Below, one piece after another: positions 41,131 through 49,121 of a stretch of 64,000 nt of DNA. The position numbers and the translations under genes were made by a program. Position 1 is the stretch's first letter. Each line of letters opens with the position of its first letter. The stretch comes from Clostridiales bacterium (GTDB lineage: Bacteria; Bacillota; Clostridia; Oscillospirales; Oscillospiraceae): positions 1 through 64,000 of the forward strand of contig DYBL01000092.1 of the NCBI GenBank assembly GCA_019418625.1. Reading direction: 5' to 3'. Under the pieces are notes generated by a model. It did no database searches. It saw only the letters and a program-made list of their open reading frames with translations, and was not told the DNA's origin.

Positions 41131-41679
41131 TTAAAAATCCGGCGGAGAAACGGCAAATACCAGAATGCAGTCGGTCTCTCCCGGGTTTCTCCAGCAATGT
41201 TTGATCCCACTTTTGATGCGTACACTGTCCCCGGTTCGCAGCAGGCAGGTCTCGTCTTCCAGGATCAGCTCGATCTGTCCGGTCTGCACAAGGGCGACCT
41301 CCTCACCGGTGTGCCCGTTGGGACGAACGGAAGATTGTTTCCCGGGAGAGAGCGTCAGCTGCATCATCTCCAAAGAACCGCTCGTATCAGGGGTGAGAAG
41401 CTCGTATTCCACGCCGTATTCAATGATCCGTTTCCGCTCTTCCAGGCGGACGACTTCATTCTGCACGTTCACATCGTCCAAAAAGAAGCGGAACATAGGC
41501 TCATCCAAAGCGGCGGAAAGAAGACGAATCGTATTCAAAGAAGGATTGGCCTGCCCGCGTTCGATCTGGCTCAGCATGGATGGAGTGATCTGGGCCTTAG
41601 CGGCCAATTCCTTGACTGTCAGGCTGCGGGCGGTGCGATATGCCTTGATTCTCTGGCCGATTTGGATTGCATAGTCCAT
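41131..41679 (-). CDS. XRE-family regulator with C-terminal cupin domain
   Basis: A 182-aa regulator. Residues about 9-63 are an XRE helix-turn-helix (SLTVKELAAKAQITPSMLSQIERGQANPS) and residues about 105-180 are a cupin barrel (HTGEEVALVQTGQIELILED; GDSVRIKSGIKHCWRNPGE). Such proteins sense small ligands and often control amino-acid or polyamine use. It converges on the gntP-DSD1 operon, so it is the likely regulator of that operon; its own promoter lies in the AT-rich region near 41700-41770. Confidence 0.9.
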   Translation of the reverse strand: MDYAIQIGQRIKAYRTARSLTVKELAAKAQITPSMLSQIERGQANPSLNTIRLLSAALDEPMFRFFLDDVNVQNEVVRLEERKRIIEYGVEYELLTPDTSGSLEMMQLTLSPGKQSSVRPNGHTGEEVALVQTGQIELILEDETCLLRTGDSVRIKSGIKHCWRNPGETDCILVFAVSPPDF

Positions 41680-41822
41680 GTTGGGTATTCCCTTTCAAAA
41701 GCTGCGTAATTCAGCTGTATAAGCTGTATAATTTTATATGTATCTTTTGTATTATATCAGCTTTGTTTTCCTGTTTCAAGTGTAGGCTTGCTCATGGTCC
41801 ATGAGACCGGCAGAAGAAAAAG

Positions 41823-41855
41823 AAAAGGCTCAAGGCGTGTGCCTTGAGCCTTTTT
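41823..41855 (-). terminator. Terminator after tsf
   Basis: A 14-bp stem (41823-41836 with 41841-41854) with a 4-nt loop is followed on the minus strand by a U-rich run. Confidence 0.85.
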
Positions 41856-41866
41856 AAGAGGCATTC

Positions 41867-42784
41867 TCAGCCCTTCACCATGGAGGCGATCTCCGCGGCA
41901 AAGTTCTCCTGCTTCTTCTCGATGCCCTCGCCCTTCTCGAAGCGCACAGCGTCCTTGAAGGTGATGGTGCCGCCCAGCGCCTTGGCAGCGGAAGCGATAT
42001 ACTGCTCCACGGTCATGGCGTTGTCCTTCACGAACTCCTGCTGCAGCAGGCAGTTCTCGGCGTAGAACTTGTTCATCTTGCCCATGACGATCTTCTCGCG
42101 CACCTGCTCGGGCTTGTTGGCCATCTTGGGATCGTTGGACATCTGGACCATCATGATCTTCTTCTCCTCGTCCAGAACGTCCTGGGTGACCTGCGTCTTG
42201 TCCCAGAAACGGGGGTTCAGAGCGGCGATCTGCATGGCGACATCCTTGCCGACCTCTTCCACCTTCTCGGCGGGCAGGTTGGTCTCCAGGTTCACCAGAA
42301 CGCCGATCTTGCCGCCGGCGTGGACGTAAGCCACGGAGGTGCCGCCCTCAAAGCGGGCGAAGCGGCGGACCTTGATGTTCTCGCCGATGACCAGGACCAT
42401 CTCCTGCTGCTGCTGGGTAACGGTCAGGTCGGTGCCGTTGTACTTGCACTCCATCAGAGCATCCAGGTCGGCGGGAGCCTCCTTGGCAACGGTGGCGGCC
42501 ACACCCTTGACGAAGTTGACGAACTTCTCGTTCTTGCCCACGAAGTCAGTCTCAGCGTTAACCTCGACCACCACGCCGGCGCCGTCGATCACGGCGGCAT
42601 AAGCCATGCCCTCGGCAGCGATACGGCCGGCCTTCTTGGCGGAGGCGGCCATGCCCTTCTCACGCAGCCACTCGACAGCCTTGTCCATGTCGCCGTCGGA
42701 AGCGGCCAGTGCCTTCTTGCAATCCATCATGCCCACGCCGGTCATCTCGCGCAGGGTCTTAACATCAGCTGCGGTAAAAGCCAT
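41867..42784 (-). CDS. tsf: Translation elongation factor Ts
   Basis: Nucleotide-exchange factor for EF-Tu, 305 aa. The start MAFTAADVKTLREMTGVGMMDCKKAL and the core VEVNAETDFVGKNEKF are diagnostic. It has strongly biased codons and follows rpsB in the usual rpsB-tsf operon after a 66-nt spacer. Confidence 0.98.
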   Translation of the reverse strand: MAFTAADVKTLREMTGVGMMDCKKALAASDGDMDKAVEWLREKGMAASAKKAGRIAAEGMAYAAVIDGAGVVVEVNAETDFVGKNEKFVNFVKGVAATVAKEAPADLDALMECKYNGTDLTVTQQQQEMVLVIGENIKVRRFARFEGGTSVAYVHAGGKIGVLVNLETNLPAEKVEEVGKDVAMQIAALNPRFWDKTQVTQDVLDEEKKIMMVQMSNDPKMANKPEQVREKIVMGKMNKFYAENCLLQQEFVKDNAMTVEQYIASAAKALGGTITFKDAVRFEKGEGIEKKQENFAAEIASMVKG

Positions 42785-42850
42785 TTTACGTTCCTCCAGT
42801 ATGATTGATCAGACGGGCGGAGGTTCTCCGCCCGTCCGGCAGATTACTGA

Positions 42851-43585
42851 TTACTCAGCGTCCTCAGCCTTCTCAGCGGCAGCCTCGGCGGTCTGCTCGC
42901 CCTGCTTGCCCTCCAGCACGGCGTTGGCCATGATGGAAGAGATCAGCTTGATGGCGCGGATGGCGTCATCGTTGCCGGGGATCACATAATCGATCTCGTC
43001 GGGATCGCAGTTGGTATCGGCGATGGCCACAACGGGGATGCCCAGCTTGTGAGCCTCGGCGATGGCGTTGCGCTCCTTGCGGGTGTCCACGATGAACAGA
43101 GCGCCGGGCAGACGCTTCATTTCCTTCACACCGCCCAGGTACTTCTCCAGCTTGGCGATCTCGCCCATGTGCTTCATGACTTCCTTCTTGGGCAGCATGT
43201 CGAAGGTGCCGTCAGCCTGCATGTTCTTCAGCTGGGTCAGACGGTCCACGCGGGTGCGCATGGTCTTGAAGTTGGTCATCATGCCGCCCAGCCAACGAGC
43301 GTTGACATAGTACTGGCCGCAGCGGGTGGCCTCCTCGCGGATGGCCTCCTGAGCCTGCTTCTTGGTGCCCACGAACAGCAGGGTCTGGCCGTTCTCGCTG
43401 AGCTGACGGACGAAGTTGTAGGCCTCCTCCAGCTTGCGGACGGTCTTCTGCAGGTCAACGATATAGATGCCGTTGCGCTCGGTGTAGATATAGGGAGCCA
43501 TCTTGGGGTTCCAGCGACGGGTCTGGTGACCGAAGTGGACGCCCGCCTCCAGCAGGGCCTTCATGGATACGACGTTAGATGCCAT
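42851..43585 (-). CDS. rpsB: 30S ribosomal protein S2
   Basis: Primary S2 protein, 244 aa, starting [27 protein letters not shown] and containing the [12 protein letters not shown] and [15 protein letters not shown] segments. The C-terminal tail is Ala/Glu-rich. GGAGGAAC precedes the ATG. A strong promoter lies about 110 nt upstream. Confidence 0.98.
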   Translation of the reverse strand: MASNVVSMKALLEAGVHFGHQTRRWNPKMAPYIYTERNGIYIVDLQKTVRKLEEAYNFVRQLSENGQTLLFVGTKKQAQEAIREEATRCGQYYVNARWLGGMMTNFKTMRTRVDRLTQLKNMQADGTFDMLPKKEVMKHMGEIAKLEKYLGGVKEMKRLPGALFIVDTRKERNAIAEAHKLGIPVVAIADTNCDPDEIDYVIPGNDDAIRAIKLISSIMANAVLEGKQGEQTAEAAAEKAEDAE

Positions 43586-43700
43586 AGTGTTTTGTTCCTC
43601 CGAATCAGTTTAGTTTTTACCTCCGGCGGTTTCATCCCCCCTGCCAATCCCCGTGGGGGACACAGACAGAGAGTCGACGCACCGTGCGGAATGCTGAAAT

Positions 43701-43729
43701 ATAATACCATAGGCCGCAGGTGAATGCAA
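43701..43729 (-). promoter_or_regulatory. Sigma-A promoter of rpsB-tsf
   Basis: On the minus strand TTGCAT (43724-43729), 17 bp, TATTAT (43701-43706). It implies a 5' leader of about 108 nt before rpsB, in which I see no known riboswitch. Confidence 0.7.
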
Positions 43730-43788
43730 GTATTTTTTCCGGAAAAATACGGAAAATACCTGCTTTCCCCGAAGATTCCCTGCGGGTT

Positions 43789-44073
43789 TCACAACAGCTT
43801 GCGCCGTTTTCGCTCCATGGCGGGGTCGCGCCGCTGAAACTGCTTATCCACCAGAATGATGTCGTCTCCTACCCGCTGGATGCACTCCCACGGGATATAA
43901 AACTCCTCTCCCCTGCCGAAGAGCCCGAAAAAGCGGCAGGGGCCGTACACCACGATGGCCACTACCTGCCCCTCGGGAAGCTTCACGTCTACATCGTCTA
44001 CAAAGCCAAGCCGGCAGCCGTCGCAGACATTGATGACTTCCTTGCGCCGTAAATCCCGGATCCTGCACTGCAT
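43789..44073 (-). CDS. ylmC: YlmC/YmxH family sporulation-associated PRC-barrel protein
   Basis: A 94-aa protein with the YlmC/YmxH pattern: RIRDLRRKEVINVCDGCRLGFVDDVDV, then GQVVAIVVYG and FYIPWECIQRVGDDIILVD. It is a small PRC-barrel domain. GGAAGGAGG precedes the ATG at 44073; the much longer in-frame extension upstream is antisense to sigG and not real. It is divergent from sigG; ylmC-like genes lie beside sigE-sigG in Bacilli and Clostridia. Confidence 0.9.
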   Translation of the reverse strand: MQCRIRDLRRKEVINVCDGCRLGFVDDVDVKLPEGQVVAIVVYGPCRFFGLFGRGEEFYIPWECIQRVGDDIILVDKQFQRRDPAMERKRRKLL

Positions 44074-44148
44074 GGTGCTCCCTCCTTCCGCTCTATGCAT
44101 ATGCGTCCCGGCGGACGTCCCATGCCCACAATGCGACAAAAGCTCCCA

Positions 44149-44177
44149 GTATAGGAAAAAGCGGCATGGGCAATACT
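44149..44177 (+). promoter_or_regulatory. Sigma-F/sigma-G type promoter of sigG
   Basis: GTATA (44149-44153) is followed after exactly 15 bp by GGCAATACT (44169-44177), matching the forespore pattern GTATA-N15-GGnnAnAnT. The start would be near 44184, 29 nt before the sigG ATG. Confidence 0.75.
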
Positions 44178-44212
44178 GAGCGCAGATTGTTGATGAGGCA
44201 GGAGACGGATGC

Positions 44213-44983
44213 ATGCAGGGAAAAGTGGAGATCGCCGGCGTCAATACCGCCAGGCTGAAGGTGCTGAAAAACGACGAGACCATGGAGCTTCTGCGAAAGA
44301 CGAAAAGCGGCGACCAGGAGGCCCGGCGCCAGCTGATCGAGGGGAATCTCCGGCTGGTGCTCTCGGTCATCCAGCGGTTTGCCAGCCGGGGCGAGAACGC
44401 GGACGACCTGTTTCAGGTGGGATGCGTGGGGCTCATCAAGGCCATTGATAATTTTGACGTGGACAAGCCTGTGCGCTTTTCCACCTATGGTGTGCCCATG
44501 ATCATCGGCGAGATCCGCCGGTATCTCAGGGACAACAGTGCTATCCGGGTGTCCCGCTCCATGCGGGACACCGCTTACCGGGTGCTGCAGGTGCGGGACC
44601 GCTTCATTGCGGAAAATCAGCGGGAGCCCACCGTGGAGCAGATCGCCAAGGAGCTGGATATATCCCGGGAAGAGGTGGTGTTCGCCATGGACGCCATCGT
44701 GGACCCCGTGTCTCTTTACGAACCGGTCTATGACCACGGCGGGGACGCTATCTGCGTCATGGACCAGCTGCGGGATACCCGGGATACGGACGAGGACTGG
44801 ACGGACCGCATCGCACTGAAAGAGGCCATGAAGCGGCTGGACCCCCGGGAACGGCGCATCCTCTCCCTTCGCTTTTACGAGGGAAAGACCCAGATGGAGG
44901 TCTCCGCCGAGGTAGGGATCTCTCAGGCGCAGGTCAGCCGACTGGAAAAAGGGGCCATCAATACCATCAAGAAAAATCTGTAA
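44213..44983 (+). CDS. sigG: RNA polymerase sporulation sigma factor SigG
   Basis: Late forespore-specific sigma factor, 256 aa. The SigG signature start KVEIAGVNTARLKVLKNDE is followed by region 2 (NLRLVLSVIQRFASRGENADDLFQVGCVGLIKAIDNFD), region 3 (EPTVEQIAKELDISREEVVFAMDAI) and region 4 (GKTQMEVSAEVGISQAQVSRLEKGA). It directs genes for DNA protection and germination in the spore. A forespore-type promoter lies directly upstream, as expected for sigma-F activation and autoregulation. sigE is not adjacent in this window. Confidence 0.97.
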   Translation: MQGKVEIAGVNTARLKVLKNDETMELLRKTKSGDQEARRQLIEGNLRLVLSVIQRFASRGENADDLFQVGCVGLIKAIDNFDVDKPVRFSTYGVPMIIGEIRRYLRDNSAIRVSRSMRDTAYRVLQVRDRFIAENQREPTVEQIAKELDISREEVVFAMDAIVDPVSLYEPVYDHGGDAICVMDQLRDTRDTDEDWTDRIALKEAMKRLDPRERRILSLRFYEGKTQMEVSAEVGISQAQVSRLEKGAINTIKKNL

Positions 44984-44992
44984 GTCTTGTCA

Positions 44993-45021
44993 TTGACGGA
45001 CGGGCCGGTTTCGGATAAACT
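44993..45021 (+). promoter_or_regulatory. Sigma-A promoter of thioesterase gene
   Basis: TTGACG (44993-44998), 17 bp, TAAACT (45016-45021), starting 10 nt after sigG ends. Confidence 0.65.
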
Positions 45022-45055
45022 GGTTTTGAAATTCCGAAAGAGAGGATCTGGCCCC

Positions 45056-45466
45056 ATGGATTTTGAAAAGCTGAAGGAATTCCGCAATACCCATAACCCG
45101 TTTTGCCAGCGGCTGGGCATTTGGGTGGAAGAGATCTCCGCAGGGTATGCCCGGATCTCCAAGCATGTGACCGAAGAGGACCTGAACCCTGCGGGGCTGG
45201 CTCACGGCGGGCTCTATTTCACCATGGCGGACACCGCGTCCGGTGCCGCTTCCGCCTCCCATGGCTATTACGGCGTGACGGTGAATGCCAACTATAACTA
45301 TCTGCGCAGCGCAAAGCCTGGCGACACACTGACGGCGGAGGCGACAGAAGTCAAGTCCGGCCGCACCATCTGTGTGTATGATGTGCGTGTGACGAACCAG
45401 GACGGGACGCTTCTGGGAACGGGGACGTTCACCTATTACCTGCTGGACCGGAAAATCGAGCTGTAA
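45056..45466 (+). CDS. PaaI family hotdog-fold thioesterase
   Basis: A 136-aa hotdog thioesterase. The catalytic and CoA-binding region LNPAGLAHGGLYFTMADTA has the family HGG, and GRTICVYDVRVTNQDG lies later. It hydrolyses an acyl- or aryl-CoA, substrate unknown. The start is the ATG at 45056. It has its own promoter and ends in a terminator, so it is a single-gene unit. Confidence 0.92.
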   Translation: MDFEKLKEFRNTHNPFCQRLGIWVEEISAGYARISKHVTEEDLNPAGLAHGGLYFTMADTASGAASASHGYYGVTVNANYNYLRSAKPGDTLTAEATEVKSGRTICVYDVRVTNQDGTLLGTGTFTYYLLDRKIEL

Positions 45467-45496
45467 AAAAGACGCGGCGAAAGCCGCGTCTTTTTT
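45465..45496. terminator. Bidirectional terminator with GAAA tetraloop
   Basis: The 8-bp core GACGCGGC/GCCGCGTC with a GAAA loop, extended by A6/T6, separates the thioesterase gene and ucpA. Confidence 0.88.
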
Positions 45497-45504
45497 ATCG
45501 CAGA

Positions 45505-46293
45505 TCAAACGCCCATGGTGCTGGTCTCCGGCAGCGTGGAACCGCCGTCGATGACGAACTGGGCGCCGGTGAGGTAGCTGGCTTCGTCGCTGGCCAAAAA
45601 TGCAGCCAGCTCACCTACCTCCTTGGGATCGGCCAGCCGTCCCAGAGGGATGGCGGCGGCGATGCCGTCCACCACGCTTTGAGGGTTGTCCGGGCAGGAC
45701 TGGACCGCCATGCCCTGCACCATGGGAGTGAGCACATAGCCCGGGCAGATGGCATTGACGTTGACGTAGGGGGCGAACTCCCGGGCCAGGGCCTTCGTGA
45801 GACCCACCAGAGCTGCCTTGCTCATGGCGTAGGCTGCCTCGCCGGGGTCGGCCACCATGTCGCCGGTGACGGAGGACATGATGACGATCTTGCCCCACTT
45901 CCGTTCCACCATGGCGGGCAGCACCGCCTTGCAGGTATTCCATGCGCCCTTGACGTTGATGTCCAGATGGGCGTCCCGGTCGGCGTCGCTCTGGGTCAGA
46001 AAGTCGCCCAGGCGGCAGATACCGGCGTTGGAGACGAGAATATCGATAGCGCCGAAGGCCTTCACGCCCGCTTCGTATCCGGCGCGGACGCTGTCCATAT
46101 CCGCAACGTCCATCCGCACGGCCACGGCCTGGGCACCCTCTGCACGCAGCTGGGCCGCCAGCTCCTCCACGGCCTGGCCCCGGGCGGCAAGCACCACATT
46201 GGCCCCGTGCTTGACAAACGTGCGGGCGATGCCCTCACCGATGCCCTTGGAGGCGCCGGTGATCAATGCGGTTTTTCCTGAAAGCTTTCCCAT
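45505..46293 (-). CDS. ucpA: SDR family oxidoreductase, UcpA-like
   Basis: A 262-aa short-chain dehydrogenase. NAD(P)-binding TGASKGIGEG, the catalytic Ser in MSSVTGDMVADPGE and YAMSK are present. The whole sequence resembles E. coli UcpA: start MGKLSGKTALITG, ICRLGDFL, VDGIAAAIPLGRLADPKEVG, and the conserved C-terminus IDGGSTLPET. UcpA's physiological substrate is not firmly established (linked to furan tolerance). ATG 46293 follows AAGGAG. Confidence 0.88.
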   Translation of the reverse strand: MGKLSGKTALITGASKGIGEGIARTFVKHGANVVLAARGQAVEELAAQLRAEGAQAVAVRMDVADMDSVRAGYEAGVKAFGAIDILVSNAGICRLGDFLTQSDADRDAHLDINVKGAWNTCKAVLPAMVERKWGKIVIMSSVTGDMVADPGEAAYAMSKAALVGLTKALAREFAPYVNVNAICPGYVLTPMVQGMAVQSCPDNPQSVVDGIAAAIPLGRLADPKEVGELAAFLASDEASYLTGAQFVIDGGSTLPETSTMGV

Positions 46294-46325
46294 AGGTTGT
46301 ACTGCTCCTTTCCAAAATTGCACAA

Positions 46326-46361
46326 CAGCCGGCGCGATAGCATGTCCTATCGCGCCGGCTG
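46326..46361 (-). terminator. Strong hairpin between glnS and ucpA
   Basis: A 15-bp perfect GC-rich stem (46326-46340 with 46347-46361) with a 6-nt loop lies after glnS. It lacks a good U-tract on the minus strand, so it may attenuate or process the message rather than fully terminate. Confidence 0.55.
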
Positions 46362-46368
46362 AGCGGCA

Positions 46369-48066
46369 TTACTTTTTAAAGCTGTCCTTCAGGCTCACGC
46401 TCCGATTGAATACCAGATGATCCGCTCTGGCATCCTTGCTGTCGGCGCAGAAGTAGCCCTGGCGCATGAACTGGAAGTGGTCGCTGGGCTTTGCACTGCC
46501 CAGGGAGGCCTCCACCTTGCAGCCGGTAAGGATCTCCAGAGAGTCGGGGTTCAGGCACTCCAGGAAGTCCTTGTCGGCGGCGTCGGGATCGGCGTCGGTG
46601 AAGAGGTTGTCGTAGAGGCGCACCTCCGCGTCCAGAGCGGTAGCGGCATCCACCCAGTGGATGGTGGCGCCCTTCACCTTCCGGCCGTCAGCGGGATCGC
46701 CGCCGCGGCTGTCGGGATCGTACTCTGCCTTGATCTCCGTCACTTTGCCCTCTGCGTCGGTCTCGTAGCCCACGCAGCGGATGAGGTAGGCGCCCTTGAG
46801 ACGGCACTCGGGGCCGCCGGGGAACAGGCGCTTGTACTTGGGAACGGGCTCAGGCAGGAAGTCCTCTGCCTCGATCCACAGGTTCCGGGAGAAAGAGACC
46901 TCCCGGGTACCGGCGCTCTCGTCCAGGGGATTGTTCTCCACGGTGACGGTCTCATGCTTGTCCTCAGGGTAGTTGACGATGGTCAGCTTCACTGGACGCA
47001 GCACGGCCATGACACGCTGGGCGGTCTCGTTGAGGTCCTCCCGCAGGCAGTGCTCCAGGAAACCGTACTCCACCACATTGGCGGACTTGGCCACGCCGAT
47101 GCGCTCGCAGAAGTTGCGGATGGAGCGGGGCGTGTAGCCCCGGCGGCGCAGGCCGCACAGTGTGGGCATCCGGGGATCGTCCCAGCCGGAGACGCGGCCA
47201 TCTTCCACCAGACGGCGCAGCTTGCGCTTGCTCATGACCGTGTGGTCGATGCCCAGACGGGCAAACTCGATCTGCCGGGGCTTGGAGGGCAGGTCGCAGT
47301 TCTCGATGACCCAGTTGTACAGGGGACGATGGGCCTCAAACTCCAAAGAGCACAGGCTGTGGGTGATGCCCTCCAGCGCGTCCTGAATGGGATGGGCGAA
47401 ATCGTACATGGGATAGATGCACCACTTGTCCCCCTGACGGTGATGATGCATGTGGTTGATCCGGTAGAGCACCGGGTCGCGCATATTGAAGTTGCCGCTG
47501 GCCAGATCGATCTTGGCCCGCAGCGTCATGGCACCGTTGGGGAACTCCCCTGCCCGCATGCGGGCGAACAGGTCCAGACTCTCCTCGATGGGACGGTCCC
47601 GGTAGGGGCTCTTGGCGGGCACGCCGATGGAACCGCGGTATTCCTTGAACTCCTCGGGGCTCAGCTGGCACACATAGGCCAGGCCTTTTTTGATGAGGCC
47701 CACTGCCTGGCGGTAATCCTCCTCAAAATAGTCGGAGCCGTAGAAAAAGCGGTCGCCCCAGTCAAAGCCCAGCCAGTGGATATCCTCCTTGATGGCCTCC
47801 ACAAATTCCTCATCCTCTTTGGTGGGGTTTGTGTCGTCCATCCGCAGGTTGCACAGTCCGCCATATTTTTCGGCAGTGCCGAAGTCGATGGTCAGGGCCT
47901 TGCAGTGACCGATGTGCAAATATCCGTTGGGCTCGGGGGGAAAACGGGTGTGGACGGTCATACCCTCGTACTGACCGCCGGGGCCGATGTCCTCCTCGAT
48001 GAAGGCATGGATGAAATTCCGGCTCTCCGGCGCCTCATCCTGCATGGTTTTCTTTTCTTCTGCCAT
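46369..48066 (-). CDS. glnS: Glutaminyl-tRNA synthetase
   Basis: A class I aminoacyl-tRNA synthetase of 565 aa, with HIGH in NGYLHIGHCKA, the KMSKS-like MSKRKL and the glutamine-pocket region. The N-terminal stretch NFIHAFIEEDI matches bacterial GlnRS. The ATG at 48066 is preferred; an upstream ATG adds 11 unmatched residues. Most Firmicutes charge tRNA-Gln indirectly via GatCAB; a subset of Clostridia carries GlnRS, apparently by transfer. Confidence 0.96.
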   Translation of the reverse strand: MAEEKKTMQDEAPESRNFIHAFIEEDIGPGGQYEGMTVHTRFPPEPNGYLHIGHCKALTIDFGTAEKYGGLCNLRMDDTNPTKEDEEFVEAIKEDIHWLGFDWGDRFFYGSDYFEEDYRQAVGLIKKGLAYVCQLSPEEFKEYRGSIGVPAKSPYRDRPIEESLDLFARMRAGEFPNGAMTLRAKIDLASGNFNMRDPVLYRINHMHHHRQGDKWCIYPMYDFAHPIQDALEGITHSLCSLEFEAHRPLYNWVIENCDLPSKPRQIEFARLGIDHTVMSKRKLRRLVEDGRVSGWDDPRMPTLCGLRRRGYTPRSIRNFCERIGVAKSANVVEYGFLEHCLREDLNETAQRVMAVLRPVKLTIVNYPEDKHETVTVENNPLDESAGTREVSFSRNLWIEAEDFLPEPVPKYKRLFPGGPECRLKGAYLIRCVGYETDAEGKVTEIKAEYDPDSRGGDPADGRKVKGATIHWVDAATALDAEVRLYDNLFTDADPDAADKDFLECLNPDSLEILTGCKVEASLGSAKPSDHFQFMRQGYFCADSKDARADHLVFNRSVSLKDSFKK

Positions 48067-48164
48067 GGGCGTCAGTCCTTCCTCAATGCATGTTTTCAAG
48101 TCAAATCCGTATTATACAGAATTCTTCCAGAAAAAGCAAGGAGGAACCGCGCTTTTCCGATGCC

Positions 48165-48410
48165 CTATTCCAGAAGCCAATCTTCCACTACGTCCCGGAC
48201 GGTAACGGCGGTAACGCAGCCGGCGATCAGCCGGCGCATGAGCGCTTCTGCGCGGCTGCGGGAGACCGTCAGGTCCAAAACGGCCTCTCCCTCTCCGCCC
48301 GTTTCCACGGCGATCCCATAGGATGGGTGTCCGGCGGTGCTTCCAAACAGCAGATAGTACCGCACCGCAAGCGCTCCGCACATCCGCATTCCCTCCAACT
48401 GCATCTGCAC
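48165..48410 (-). CDS. DUF6514 family protein
   Basis: An 81-aa protein containing LAVRYYLLFGSTAGHPSYGIAVET, SRSRAEALMRRLIAGCVTAVTVRDVVEDWLLE. This is the DUF6514 pattern; function unknown. The GTG at 48410 is favoured because AAGGAG lies 7 nt upstream; a longer frame upstream has no ribosome-binding site. Confidence 0.75.
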   Translation of the reverse strand: MQMQLEGMRMCGALAVRYYLLFGSTAGHPSYGIAVETGGEGEAVLDLTVSRSRAEALMRRLIAGCVTAVTVRDVVEDWLLE

Positions 48411-48518
48411 AAAACCACTCCTTTTTGTTTTCCTGCCACACACAAACAGGCACCATTTGCAGACTAGCATGTCCGAAAACGAAAGCTTGTCGAAATTTGT
48501 CGAACGGAGTGAAATTTT

Positions 48519-49121
48519 TTAAATCTGCTCTTTCTCCAGAAGGCGGCACAGGCTTTCACGGTCATAAAGCAGGTTCAGAGCCTCCAGCATGCCGCCCGTG
48601 GTCAGATGTTCGGGAAGCTCCAGGCGCTTTAGCAGCGCCTGACGGCGGGCGGCGCTGCCGCTTCCTCCCGTAAGACCCATGGAAAACAGGTCTGCCTTCG
48701 TGATGGGAGGGCCGCTGGGCGCGGCTTTGCCGGGAGTCTCATCCAAAAATGTGGCACCGGCCCGCTCCAGTGCCTCCAGCAGGATCTGGGGTTTCATCCC
48801 CTCCACGCCCAGCTTTCCCTCTTTGCCGGGACGGCGTTTGCGCCGCTCTTTTCCTGCAATGTCCGGAATATAGGCCTGCTTGACCATTTCCTTGGGCAGT
48901 GCGCCTTTGAGATAGTTTCGGATGACGAATCCGGCTCCGTCGCTGTCCGTCAGCAAAATGAGACCCCGCTCCTGGCCCAGGCGGCGCAGGAAGGCCAGCT
49001 TTTCCCGGTCGTTGAACACGGCAAAGCCGCCTAAGGGGATGACGGTGGCATCCACCACTTGGCGCAGGGCATTTTTATCGTACCGGCCCTCTACCACGAT
49101 CACTTCCCGTATTTTCCTCAT
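48519..49121 (-). CDS. rnmV: Ribonuclease M5 / toprim-domain nuclease
   Basis: A 200-aa protein with a Toprim domain (EVIVVEGRYDKNAL; GLILLTDSDGAGFVIRNYL, with the Glu and DxD metal residues) and a C-terminal DUF4093 region, as in RNase M5, which matures 5S rRNA. In this organism group it is often annotated as DUF4093 protein. It overlaps holA by 4 nt. Confidence 0.85.
   Translation of the reverse strand: MRKIREVIVVEGRYDKNALRQVVDATVIPLGGFAVFNDREKLAFLRRLGQERGLILLTDSDGAGFVIRNYLKGALPKEMVKQAYIPDIAGKERRKRRPGKEGKLGVEGMKPQILLEALERAGATFLDETPGKAAPSGPPITKADLFSMGLTGGSGSAARRQALLKRLELPEHLTTGGMLEALNLLYDRESLCRLLEKEQI

Noticed and set aside
43586..43700. Possible riboswitch or ribosomal-protein autoregulatory leader before rpsB
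   Set aside because: A leader of about 108 nt exists but I see no known fold or conserved motif.
46417..48321. 634-codon plus-strand ORF opposite glnS
   Set aside because: Antisense shadow of a highly conserved synthetase.
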